Assembly: GCA_024220505.1 (NCBI GenBank)
Contig: JAKZZE010000037.1
Span: 186,001 to 250,000 of the forward strand
DNA from: Rhizopus arrhizus
Taxonomy: Eukaryota > Mucoromycota > Mucoromycetes > Mucorales > Rhizopodaceae
Length of the DNA stretch: 64,000 bases
Direction: 5' to 3'
Position numbers and translations under genes: made by a program. A model generated the notes under the pieces. That model saw only the letters and a list, made by a program, of their open reading frames with translations, ran no database searches and was not told the origin of the DNA. Numbering within the stretch: position 1 is the stretch's first letter; each line of letters opens with the position of its first letter. Positions 22,079 to 33,700 of the stretch are shown in pieces.

Positions 22079-22276
22079 CTAGGAGGTATTTGAAGTCGAT
22101 ACTGAGTATTTTGTATTATGTTCATCCGTGAGCGTTAACCAAGGGTACATAGATCCAAGAGCGTAAGTCCATATAATACGTTTCTGTGGACATTCTAAAA
22201 GAAAATGAGAAATGATTTTAGAGATGGTGAGGCATAATGGGCAAGTATCGGAAGGATGATGGTTGATTTGATACAT
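22079..22276 (-). mobile_element. LINE ORF2 C-terminal zinc-motif relic
   Basis: The minus-strand frame reads NHHPSDTCPLC, then SHFLLECPQKR, then a Trp-rich end. That is the CxxC...H...C arrangement found after the reverse transcriptase in many LINE ORF2 proteins. It is 85 bp from the plus-strand RT relic but on the other strand, so it derives from a different insertion or an inversion. Confidence 0.6.
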
Positions 22277-22575
22277 CTACAGTCTTAGTATACCTGTCCC
22301 ATTTCAATAATTTCGTCCAAATAAAAAAGATTAGTGTCTCAAAAAAATTTTAATTTCTCCCAAAAAATTTTCAAAATGTCCCAAATTTAACGGAAAATAT
22401 TGTACAATGATGACAACAAAAATATGATGATGATGATGATAAACTAAGCTGGCATTTACGTCACAGAGGACTGGCATCTAAAAAAAACTTTCTTTTTTTT
22501 TTTTCCATACAAAAAATTCTTCCCCTCCCCTTTTTTATCTTTTTTGTTTTCTTAAAAAAAAAAAACTTTATAATT

Positions 22576-24384
22576 ATGTCTGAATACGCGTCTAGTGAAA
22601 TTGTTCAAACCGCCATCGATACCGTTGTTGGTTCGAGATCCGTTGATGTTTATAGTTACTTTGAGAGTCAAAAGGTTACTGTAGAAGAGGTTCCTAAAGT
22701 AGAAGAGGTTCCTAAAGTAGAAGAGGTTCCTAAAGTAGAAGAAGTTCCTAAAGTAGAGGAAAAGAAGGAAGAAGTAGTTGTTGAAAAGCAAGTAGATTTG
22801 AAGGAAGCTGTTAAGCACGCTATTGATTCTGCCGTTCGCTCTCCCTCTATCGATATCTATGGTTATCTTCAAAAGAACTCATATACTGTCGTGGAAAGCG
22901 CGAAAGAAATCAAGGAAAATGTTGTCGAAAAAGCAACTGAAACAAAGGAAGATGTGGCTGAAAAGGTAAGCGAGGTCAAGGAAGAAGTGGCCGAAAAGAT
23001 AGAGGAGACTAAGCAAGATGTCTCTGAAATCAAGTCCGAAGCCGAGGAAAAGGCTGAAGAAGTTAAACAAGTTCTCGAAGAGACTGATGTTACTCAAGAA
23101 GATGAAATTGCTGAAGTCGAGGAAACTGCTGTAGCCAAAGAAGACTTGGTTGAAGAAATTAAGGAAGTCGTGCCTGAAGTTCCTCCCGCCGCAGTAGATG
23201 AAGTCAAGGAAGAAGCCGTTGATGCAAAAGAGGATGTTTTGGAAGAGATCAAGGAAACTGTACCCGAAACTGAACCTGCTGTTGAAGAAGCCCAAACAAC
23301 TGCTGCTGATGAAGAACAAAAAGAAGAATTCGTTGAAGAAGCTCACCGTGAAGTCACTGAAGAAATCAAGGAAACCGTTCCTGAAGTCCTTCCTTCCGCT
23401 GTTGATGAAACAAAGGAAGAAGCTATTGACGCCAAGGAAGAAGTCGTTGAGCAAATTCATCAAGTTGTTCCTGAAGTTGCACCCGTAGCTGAGAAAGAAG
23501 TGAAGAAGGTCGATTTGAAGAAAGCTGTTGATCATGCTGTACAGTCCGTTGTAGGTTTCAAGTCCGTTGATGTCTATGAGTACTTTGAAAAAACAACTGT
23601 TGTTGCTCAAGAAAAAACAACCGTAACCTCTTCTGTACAAGAAATTAAAGAACACACTCAAAATTTGGTTAGTGCTGTCTCTAGTAAAGATACCACCGAA
23701 GCCAAGGAGGAAGCCTCCAAATTATCTGAGTCTGTCAAGGTAGCTGCTGTTGCTGCCGGTGCTGCTGCTACTGCTAGTGTTGCCTCTCTTGTCTCTTCTA
23801 AAGAAGCCCAAGCAGAGCAAGTTGCTGCTTCTACCGAGGAAAAGACTAAGGAAGTTGTTGAAGAAAGCAAAGATACCGTCGTTGATACTGCTGAACAAGC
23901 CAGTTCTGTCACGAAGGATGCAGAAGACCTCGCACAAAACACAAAAGACATTGCTAATGACAGAGCCGAGCAAGCAAAGGAAATTGCTAACACCAAGGCT
24001 GAAGAAGTCAAGGAAGCTGCTACAACTCAAACAAATGAAGTTGCTGCCAAGGTTGACGAAAATAAAGAGACTGTTGCTGCCAAAGTCGATGAGACCACTG
24101 CTGACGTTGAGAATATCACTGAAACAATTAAATCCACTGTGACTGAAACAGTAATCAGTGCTCAAGAAACAGTCAAACAATCTGTATCTGGTATTCAAGA
24201 TAAATTAAGCTCAGTTCAAAAACCTGAAGCTGCAGTTCCTGTTCCTATTGCTTCTAGTCAAGTAAACCCACAAGGACCTACTGAAGCCGCTGCTCCTGTT
24301 ACACCAAGTGCTTCCTCATCTTCTAAAAGTAAGACTTCCTCTTCCAAATCAGAAGATAAGGGTGGCCGTTGTACTATTATGTAA
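22576..24384 (+). CDS. Glu/Lys/Val-rich three-repeat protein with C-terminal CaaX box
   Basis: A single intronless ORF of 602 residues. A roughly 28-residue module occurs three times: SEIVQTAIDTVVGSRSVDVY near residue 7, LKEAVKHAIDSAVRSPSIDI near 75 and LKKAVDHAVQSVVGFKSVDV near 314. Between the modules lie long stretches of charged heptad-like helix (KEEV/EKIEETK type), four consecutive EVPKVE units near residues 36-59, and an Ala-rich stretch near 392-408. The protein ends in CTIM, a CaaX box with Met last, the form preferred by farnesyltransferase. It would therefore be prenylated, cleaved and membrane-anchored. The amphipathic repeats resemble lipid-surface or LEA-like proteins, but I recognise no named family. 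An A-tract immediately precedes the ATG. Codon use is regular, suggesting good expression. Confidence 0.88.
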   Translation: MSEYASSEIVQTAIDTVVGSRSVDVYSYFESQKVTVEEVPKVEEVPKVEEVPKVEEVPKVEEKKEEVVVEKQVDLKEAVKHAIDSAVRSPSIDIYGYLQKNSYTVVESAKEIKENVVEKATETKEDVAEKVSEVKEEVAEKIEETKQDVSEIKSEAEEKAEEVKQVLEETDVTQEDEIAEVEETAVAKEDLVEEIKEVVPEVPPAAVDEVKEEAVDAKEDVLEEIKETVPETEPAVEEAQTTAADEEQKEEFVEEAHREVTEEIKETVPEVLPSAVDETKEEAIDAKEEVVEQIHQVVPEVAPVAEKEVKKVDLKKAVDHAVQSVVGFKSVDVYEYFEKTTVVAQEKTTVTSSVQEIKEHTQNLVSAVSSKDTTEAKEEASKLSESVKVAAVAAGAAATASVASLVSSKEAQAEQVAASTEEKTKEVVEESKDTVVDTAEQASSVTKDAEDLAQNTKDIANDRAEQAKEIANTKAEEVKEAATTQTNEVAAKVDENKETVAAKVDETTADVENITETIKSTVTETVISAQETVKQSVSGIQDKLSSVQKPEAAVPVPIASSQVNPQGPTEAAAPVTPSASSSSKSKTSSSKSEDKGGRCTIM

Positions 24385-24791
24385 AATTTGTTTATATACA
24401 CTGTTTCATAATATCAATAGGACAGATATATTTTTTTTCCTCTCTTTGTATAACCCCATTCTCCTTCGTTTATATAATAACTTTCCTATCATTTTTATTA
24501 AATAAATAGTACAAATGTTTAAAAAATCACTAATCTAAATCAAATGTTATTCAAGTAAATTTTATACACGCGAGATCTCGTGTATGTATTGTATGGAAAT
24601 TTGTTTTTCTTGTGTAAAGTTCTTATTTTGGGCGGAAAGAAAACAAACAAAAAAACGCTTAAAATTAAGAATGTTTCGATAACGTAAATCAAAGGAGTTA
24701 CACCATTATACCTTTTTATGATATGGTTTTATTTACAAAGTGTTTATTTACAAAGTATTTGTTTACAAAAAAAAAAGTTATGATAGTGCAA

Positions 24792-24998
24792 TTAATGCTT
24801 GGAATACTGATTCAAGTAATTTGTTTGTTCGATATTTTCGGCGGGCTTTCTTCTTTTTACGCGTTTTTGGCGTACTAAGGTGCATTGTTTATTTGATTTT
24901 GTAGAATAAGTGCTTGTTGCAGTAGATTGTCGACGATTAGATTCATCTTTACTATAATATTCGAATATGGTTTCTTGAAAGCGTGATCTTGCTACCAT
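24792..24998 (-). CDS. Small basic protein (68 residues), hypothetical
   Basis: An ATG-initiated minus-strand frame begins MVARSRFQETIFEYYSKDES, has a basic RQKRVKRRKPAE patch that could act as a nuclear localisation signal, and ends QYSKH. It sits alone between AT-rich spacers. The composition is protein-like, but the size and the lack of recognisable homology keep confidence low. Confidence 0.45.
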   Translation of the reverse strand: MVARSRFQETIFEYYSKDESNRRQSTATSTYSTKSNKQCTLVRQKRVKRRKPAENIEQTNYLNQYSKH

Positions 24999-26700
24999 TT
25001 TATAATAAAAAGAAAGTAAAAAAAAACAAAAATGATACGTTTACATATTTATAAAGAAAATATTTATGCATTAAAGTTACAAACAATCCAATAAGACAGC
25101 TATAACGTTTACTTTATTCTGTATCTTACGATTTTGTTTCTTTAGCTTTGTTTCTGAAGTGAAACAGTCATAAAGAAATGTTTCTCTTTCTTGTTATAAG
25201 ATCATATTACAATTTTGTCGTATATTTGTCTCTCATTCTTTGTTAAAGATTTACTACAAGAAAAACTAAGGATGTTCACAAATCCAAAAGCATACTTTGG
25301 GCTTGGCATTACTAGTTATTTTTTAGCATCTTGGCATTCTTTTTAGCATCTTGATAACATGATTTATGCTTGTAGATCATTATTATCATGATGTTTGCAT
25401 AGGCTATTTCAAACTTTACAAGAAAAGCAATCTTTTCAAGCTTCAGTATTCATTAAAACATATTATTTGCATATAATTTTAAATTACTCGTTCTTAGTGA
25501 TAATGGATAAGGTTATCTACTAAGATAGGAAAATTTCAATACTGACAACTGTGATGATCTACCTTTTTTAAGAAACTTTTCTTTAATACGTTTTAAGTTT
25601 TGTCTCATACGTCATACATTTTTAAAGTAAAAGCTATTTTTAAATAGTGACAAAAGAATTATATCACACTGAAAAGGATAAGCATTAAAAGATATGTCAA
25701 TCGGTAAGTAAAAGCTTTAGCATACTATTAATAAAAATAAGCCATAAAAGGCAAAATTATAAATGCAAACTAATCTTTTCTTATCACTAGCTGACGCCAG
25801 AATTCGTGAATAAACATGTTTTGTTTGCAAAATGAGATATATAGAGTAACTCAATCAAAAGAGGTACTTTAGCGAGTAAAGCTGGTGGATGATTCGAATT
25901 GTATTTAATCCAATTTAATTTTTTACTGTCACTTGGACGATTTTTGAAAACAACGGTCGGATTTTAGAGATCAGTTTCTCCAAAAAAGGAATTATTTTTC
26001 TCAATTGTTTGAAAATAAATTGGTCAAAAAAAGCAAAGTGCTTGTTGTTCCTAAACTAATTTTACTTGGTCAACTTACTGAACTTTTTTTTTCTTATTCT
26101 TATTCTTCATTTAACCTCATTAGCTTTTAAACATGTATTTTTTTCTTTCACGAGAATGGTAGTGGCAATATTTTTAATGATCAAGACAAAGAAGCAACAA
26201 CTTTCATTGAAGAAAAAGCGCTCCTATTGAGAAATTTGACTGATCTGCGAAAGTATGTCAAAATAAAGAAGTTCAGATTGGATCGACTGCTTCCTGCGAT
26301 GTTGCAGTGAAGGAATCTCTTCCTAAGAAGGAAAGGGTTTCTCAGTACAATTTCTATACTGACGACGATCGCAAAAGTTGTTTTTACTTCTTTTAACAGA
26401 AAAGCAGTGGTATTTATGCGATCCAAGCAAAAGACACTGAAAAAGAAAGCAAAATAATTGAATGAGACCAAATATAAGATTTCTTTATTTTGTTAAAAAA
26501 ATATAAAAGTAAAATTAAGACTAAAGAAAACTGCATGTACACCATTTTTATAAACTTTATAATACAACGTGTACAAAAAAGCGACAAGTAAACACAGCAT
26601 TTATTCCTGAAAATAATGTAAATTGCTGAAAAATGAAATCCATTTTTATTGATCTTGAAACCCAGTCAGTACTATGTGAAATAAATAATAACTTCTTTTA
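24999..26700. other. Gene-poor AT-rich stretch
   Basis: No convincing gene. A plus-strand stretch near 26180-26320 (EEKALLLRNLTDLRKYVKIK) reads like a protein scrap but stops quickly and may be a relic. Confidence 0.5.
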
Positions 26701-26748
26701 TGTATCAATGAGATATGAGATAGGATATGATATATGTGTATACATGAC

Positions 26749-28040
26749 TTAAAAGCTAAGTTTCATACAAATTATATGTGACCATATATAGTCAATTTGA
26801 TTAATTCCAGTATCAGTTTCTTTCCTTGCTTGCATGATTTGATTCATGATGAGCTGGTATAATTGTAATACTAATGGAATTGTTGTAAAAGTAGCAGATA
26901 AATCATATGCATCACGAGGAAAATAGAATGAATGCATCTTAAACAACAGGTAAACATATGGGGGCTATCAATACCACTTTATATACATCACAATAAAAGC
27001 CAATAATTTCTAAATGGCTAATCATTTTATTTTCGACTATAATTCATTAAATACAATATTATAACCAACAACTCTGTATACAGAGGGATCATTAATATTA
27101 CCTTCAATCAAGCGATTCAACATAATCTGTAATTCTAAAGAAATTGAAAAGATCATCTTCAGCTACATATTTAGGACTTTTAATTTTAAAAATTAGAAAA
27201 TTAAACTTTTCACAACGAATTTTGGCACTATATTTAACATCAAGTTTTAAAGTACAATCACCAGACATAGTAGTAAAATGCCTACACTTGGAAAATATTC
27301 GTGAGTTTATATACTTATATTGAAAATAATGAAGTACTTACCCATCACGAACAATTTCCCACAGGGGAAAACTACGCTGAGAAATGGGTTCGGTGCTCTT
27401 TCTATAAAGATGGATTCATCTTTTTCATCAATCTACTCAGCATTACCGTATATTGAAATTCTATAAATAATAGTAGTTTATCGATATTATCTGGAAAGCA
27501 GATCGAAGAATTAACCACTTACAAATTATATATTTGACACAGGACTTGAAACGCTCTCCGTTAAAAATTGAATGCATCTTCTTTACAGACGACAATTAAA
27601 TTCTATTCAAAGAAAGCTAACCCTCGAGTCTACATATTGACTATTAACAATAGCACATACTTGAGTTGTTTGACCAATTATTTCAATATCTTTTGTAGTT
27701 AGACTATGAGAGGATTCATTCAATGTAAATTGTTGTAAAAAATTATTGGGAAGAGCATCAAGAACACAGTTTTCAGTGTCTTCACTGATTAAATAAGCAT
27801 GATTAATGGCCATTTTCTCAGTACAGCTTAATTGATTGTACTCCAGTTCTTGTTTCAAACAATATTATCTAAAATCATAACATTGTTTACTAATATTAAT
27901 ATCGTCAAAATAAATTATAATGATAAATTAGTGAGTAATATAAATAAAACTAAGGTGTACATCAGTGGATTTACGTGTGGCTTCATTTTATCAATCAAAT
28001 TAAGTGTAAAAGAATCTAAAACCCCTGTTATGGGAGCAAG
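26749..28040 (-). pseudogene. Probable broken member of a Mucorales-specific multi-copy family
   Basis: Minus-strand blocks occur in order: TGVLDSFTLNLIDKMKPHVN (about 28010-27950), LSCTEKMAINHAYLI (27858-27607), WEIVRDG joining FTTMSGDCTLKLDVKYSAKI (about 27370-27170, across a GT-AG intron), LELQIMLNRLIEG with VYRVVGYNIVFNEL (27140-27055), and a last block with YFPRDAYDLSATFTTIPLVL (26946-26749). The order and wording match, from memory, a repetitive Mucorales hypothetical family. Several junctions lack in-phase splice sites, so I treat it as broken, although a heavily spliced intact gene is possible. No function is known to me. Confidence 0.45.
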
Positions 28041-28531
28041 GGCAAAAAAAAAAAAGAAAAGGACAGAGGTGGTTTAAGAAAGAACTTGTGAGGAAATCAC
28101 TGTTTGGAAAATCGTCCCCAGAAAAGAAATCGATATGATAAAACAAAGGTTGAGTTCAAGCCTGTTTGACTGGAAAGAGTTCATTGAGTATAACGGCAGC
28201 CATGATGACTTTGTCAATAAAAAAGCGAGCAATAGTAGGCTGGACTAGGCCTTTGAGGTGACAGGTAGCACGAACGACATGTTGAGAAAAGAGGCTGCAT
28301 GTTGCCCACTCCTTCTCATCTTGATCAAAGTTGTCATAGTAAAGGTTTCTGAGATTGTTTATATTCAGAGCATCATAATCGTTATGAATGAGAAGGGCAA
28401 TGAGAAGGCAGCTGGGGTAATGAATATCCAGACTACTACTGCTGTTGATATGCAGCTGTCGAAGAATGGAACGTTGTATAGGGAGATAGAGGTATTTAAA
28501 CCTGTGGTTGGTGGTTGAGAGACTGAAAGTG

Positions 28532-28800
28532 CTAGCGACAGCCCGTTTGACTGGTAGTGGGTGGAGCGTGGTTAGGCTTGGAAGGTTTTTGGAGGGGAGG
28601 ATACTGTAGATCTGGAGGTGGAGGACGTTTGATAGGCGTTTGAAATTGCCATGACGAAGGGGAAGCAGGTGGATGGGAAACGGTGGAAGTAGTGGCGCGG
28701 ATGGGTGCAGTAGCGGTGAATTCTTGAGCTGTTAGCTCAAGGGAGAAGCGTTTTGTTGTTGTGGTCAATTGATTTCAGTCTTGGCTGTAGCAGGTTCTGC
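28532..28800 (-). pseudogene. Pro/Thr-rich fragment, possibly LINE ORF1-related
   Basis: The minus-strand frame reads TTTKRFSLELTAQEFTATAP followed by a Pro-rich stretch (PPPPDLQYPPLQKPSKP). Local GC is clearly higher than the surroundings. It resembles the N-terminal part of Mucorales LINE ORF1-like proteins, but the match is from memory. Adjacent minus-strand text (28090-28530) is also protein-like and broken. Confidence 0.35.
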
Positions 28801-28879
28801 TTGTAACTGCTTAACAGTTGGCATGTTCAGGTCTGGTGTTGTGGATACTTTTCCAAATAAGACAAAAATTGCAGAAAGT

Positions 28880-29872
28880 TTGAAATTTACCTCAATAGAT
28901 TCAATATTCATGATGTATAAAGAATGTCATGATTCATGAGTTGAAATTGACTCTTGTGATTTATTTGATTCTTGGTATGAATAGTTGAAATAAATATTTC
29001 TTTAATAAAAATATAATATCGCCTAAAAGCTATTAACCTGACATAAAACTTGCTCTACATCACAGTTATTTTGCTTTTTGGTTGTTAAGCTTTTATTATT
29101 ATCATCTTGTTTTTTTTTCTTAATTATTTATTAATGAAGATTAGTCTCAATATCTCTAATATGTAAAATGGGATGTATACCTTTTAATCTAACAAAAGCA
29201 GATGTTGTTAATATATGTAGAAAAAATGAAAACAACATATTTCATCTCAATAAATAGATGAATGCTTGCTGCTTCCGTACTAAACGCGTCTGTTACTCTA
29301 TTGGAACTATTGATGAAAATCGAGGAAGTAATTGTGCATACATTTACGCTTAAAGAGAAAGTTGGTCGTGTAAAGCAGCATAAAATTAATTTTCAGTTTC
29401 TGCAACAAGCAGAGATAGTATAATAACATAGATTAAGGTATAGGAAAACTTGATGCATTTGAGTTTCCAGGTGATAAATAATTTTTGACCATGTTCTATA
29501 CATAACAAGTTTTATATTTTGTTTGGATTTTTGAAGTTGTTTGCCTTCCATTTTTTTTCTAGTTAACAGGTTTTTTTTGATTTGATTAATCTCCAAATCA
29601 CTTCAAAAAAAATCAATTGCTTGCTAGCAAGCTAAAGATGGTTTATTGTTCATTATATCTCTAACAACTTCAGCGAACTCCCAGTTCTCAGGCAAGGTCT
29701 GTAAAATACGACATTTATAAAAAGCAATAATTTTTCTAAAGTCCGGCCGCTATTTTCAAAAATCCAACTGACGATAGAATCACTGTACTCCTTTTTTGTT
29801 TCCCGTGAAGATATAGTGAATATGCCTAAAGCAGTTTTGTAGGTACCTTTTTATTTAATATAAAAGCTTTTA
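28880..29872. other. Intergenic, no feature recognised
   Basis: AT-rich with T-tracts and no convincing frame. Its right end is the promoter region of the CFIm25 gene. Confidence 0.5.
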
Positions 29873-30709
<837 letters not shown>

Positions 30710-33700
30710 AAAAAAGAAAGAAATAGCAGCAGAATTGTTGAATATAGATATACCCTACTTGATTTTCTTTTAGAAAAATAAATAATATAATGCTTTTGTT
30801 ATTAAGTTAACAATAATAAAAATAGTTTCCAAAGCTAATTTATATGACTTACGCAAGACATAATAACCCCTAATACTTTATGCCACAGTAAGTCATTTGA
30901 TTTTCTTGTTAAAAATACATATAAAATAAAGATCAATTGCTATTCTTATATTTCTTAAGCAATTCAACATTTTCTTTTGTAGAAGGAGGATTATATTCAG
31001 GTGCTGCAAGACGTATATCATTGTAAGCGTTAAATAAAGTACATAAGCAATTCAAAATGATGTAGATTTATATTTTGTCAGTTCTAATTTCTTGTCCTTT
31101 TTTTTTTTGCAGAAACTTATGGCAGGACCTAAGAATCTTACAAACTTGAATAAGAATCACGAAAAAGGAATTATATTTACTTTTTTTCGAAAGCATTCAT
31201 AATCGTTCGAGAAACTTCATAATATTAGACTAAATTTATATATAGTTGTTGGATAACATCTTAATTTTCAAGCTAATAGCAACTTGGTTCTTTAGTTTTT
31301 TTATCTAAATGATTTTAGAGTACAATATATTCTTGCACTTATTGAGAACTTGGAATTACTGTTTTACATCATTCTACTTGTTCACAATATTATATATGGC
31401 AATAAGAACTTGTTCGGAAAAGCAAAGGTACAATTAGAATAGGTAAAAAAATGTGCTATATAAGTCATATTATACTAATTTAATGAGATAATATACTAGC
31501 TTATTTTTTATATTTTTATTTTCTCTTTCTTTTTTCTTTTTTCCTTTGTAAACTTGCAGGTAATCTTACAAAGTAACCGTAATTTTTATTTATTTATTTA
31601 TTTATATCTTGCTTATAGAGGACTTCATATTTAAAAATATAATGGTATCATTGTAAATAGAATTTTGGTTTATTTGTCTTCTTTCACTTTGATCTCATTA
31701 AAATTTAGAACACTAAAGTGAAATGGTTAAACCTCGTACAGACTAAAGCCACCTGCTTTGATATAATTCGCGAAATGAAGATGCCCAAAGTTTTATGCAG
31801 GCTATCAGTCTTCGTTAGAATTAGATTAGATTTTCAACCCAAGCCAAGAATTATAATGACTTGCCTATTCCTCTTGTCTTTTATATTCTTTTTTAAGACG
31901 TAATATGCTAATACAGCTTAATGATCATTAATATTGCATTAATTATTCTTTCTGTGTAAAGCAGGAAAATGAGGGGGAAAAATTTATGGGTTTTTTATAA
32001 ATAAAGTTTCTACTTTATCCTTCATTTGTTGCTTTCTCTGCGATACAAATCTTAGATTTCAATGCATTCTTATTACTCACAGATTTATATAGTATATAAC
32101 AAAAATAGAAATCAACTGTCAACGTGATTTGATATAATACAATCTAAATATTGCAAAATGTGCTGACAAAGTATTATGTCTAAAATATATGCAATTAAAC
32201 CGTACTAAGAAAGCAGATCAAGTAATAACACTAATAATTATGCGATTATTACAGTTGTCGAATCAAAGAACAATTCCGAAGAGTTGTATAATCTATCATA
32301 ACGCATGTTGGCACTATGCTTGACATATTTTTTCTTTTTACACCGCTTGAATACTAACGTTATATTTCATAAATGTTTTTTTTTAGATTGCTTATGAAAT
32401 TTTATGCTTGAAAATGGTATAACGAATTGAATGCAACAATTCTATTCAGCAACACAATATGTATGATCTCTTGTTTTTAAAGAAACTTACTAAAAAACGG
32501 ATCAAGTAAAATTAAAAAACTGAAAGCTAATTTATATATAAAAGGGAGAAATAGGGATCATAATGATCGAAAAAACGAGTTTTGTTCGATGATATTTACC
32601 TTTTACATACAGGATTTTGAATTATAATTATGCTTAAAGATGATTCTGAAGAATTGGAAAAGTTATATTTTATGTTTTATTTTCTATCTTCATAAGGTCT
32701 TTAGTTTAAAAGCCAAAACATTTTTTTATAAAATTCCAATTAGTTATTGAGTTTATCTTTTTAAACAGTAAAATTAAAAAAAAGCGTTTTATCTATAAAC
32801 AGAATTGAAATAACGACTAGCATCTGTATACTGACAAATAATGAACGGAGTTGGCTGCTCGTATCTAAACTTAGTTGTTGACTCTTTCTTTTTTTCGTTG
32901 ATTGAAAAAAAGAAAGCTAGAAACATTCCCTTAGGTATTGAGAAAAATTGATCTCTTAATGAATTGTACAAAATTTAAATATCCTTTTTTTGTACACCAA
33001 TCGGCATAAACTTCATAAAATTTTAAAGACCTATCGTTATTTTTTTCTATCCTCCCTCTTTTTTCTTTGTAGATTGCATATAAATAGAGAACATAAGCTC
33101 CATATATGTCATCTTATGAATGATACAATCTCCTTTGTCTTTGGAAAGAATCTTTGCTACTTCTTTTTTACAAAAGAAAAGATAGGAAAGTGAATTCATA
33201 GTTATGTACAACATAATATGCAAGAAGGTTTGATTAATATGTAATTTTAAGAACAATGTCAAACAAAAGCGAGAAAGAAGAGTACTAAAACATTTTGCAT
33301 TAAACCAACTACTCTAAAAAAAATCCCAAATATTTACCTTCATTTTGTCACAAAGAAAGAGAGGTTTATTTTATTAATGGCTACATAAATAGATTTTTAC
33401 TGTTGCCTAAAAAAGATGAAATACAAAGATTTGTGCTGTTTTATTTTAATTTTTTTTATTTAATATAAATTAGATAAGTAAATGATGATTTTTCAATCGA
33501 GAAAAGGCATTTAATAGAATCAATTAAAAACGATTTGAGCACTGTTTTTTATTATTTAGTAATATCACTTTTAATAAGCAAAATAAAGGCGTAAAAATGG
33601 GTTGCCTTTTCCGCAATCTCCATCTGCGTAAGCAAAACATGTAAAGGGGAAAATTCAAAAATTGACGAAGATAACAAGATAAATATGTACATTAAGCATG

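Noticed and set aside
23198..24142. Long Lys/Leu-rich and Phe/Leu-rich frames overlapping the CaaX gene on both strands
   Set aside because: They are frame shadows of the repetitive GAA/AAG-rich coding sequence and lack independent starts, motifs or composition.
24564..24585. Palindrome around cgagatctcg
   Set aside because: Short, with a two-base bulge and no context beyond AT-rich spacer; could be chance.
26181..26471. Minus-strand 96-codon ORF
   Set aside because: Hydrophobic Phe-rich composition typical of antisense to Lys/Glu-rich text; only a short plus-strand scrap looks coding and it stops quickly.
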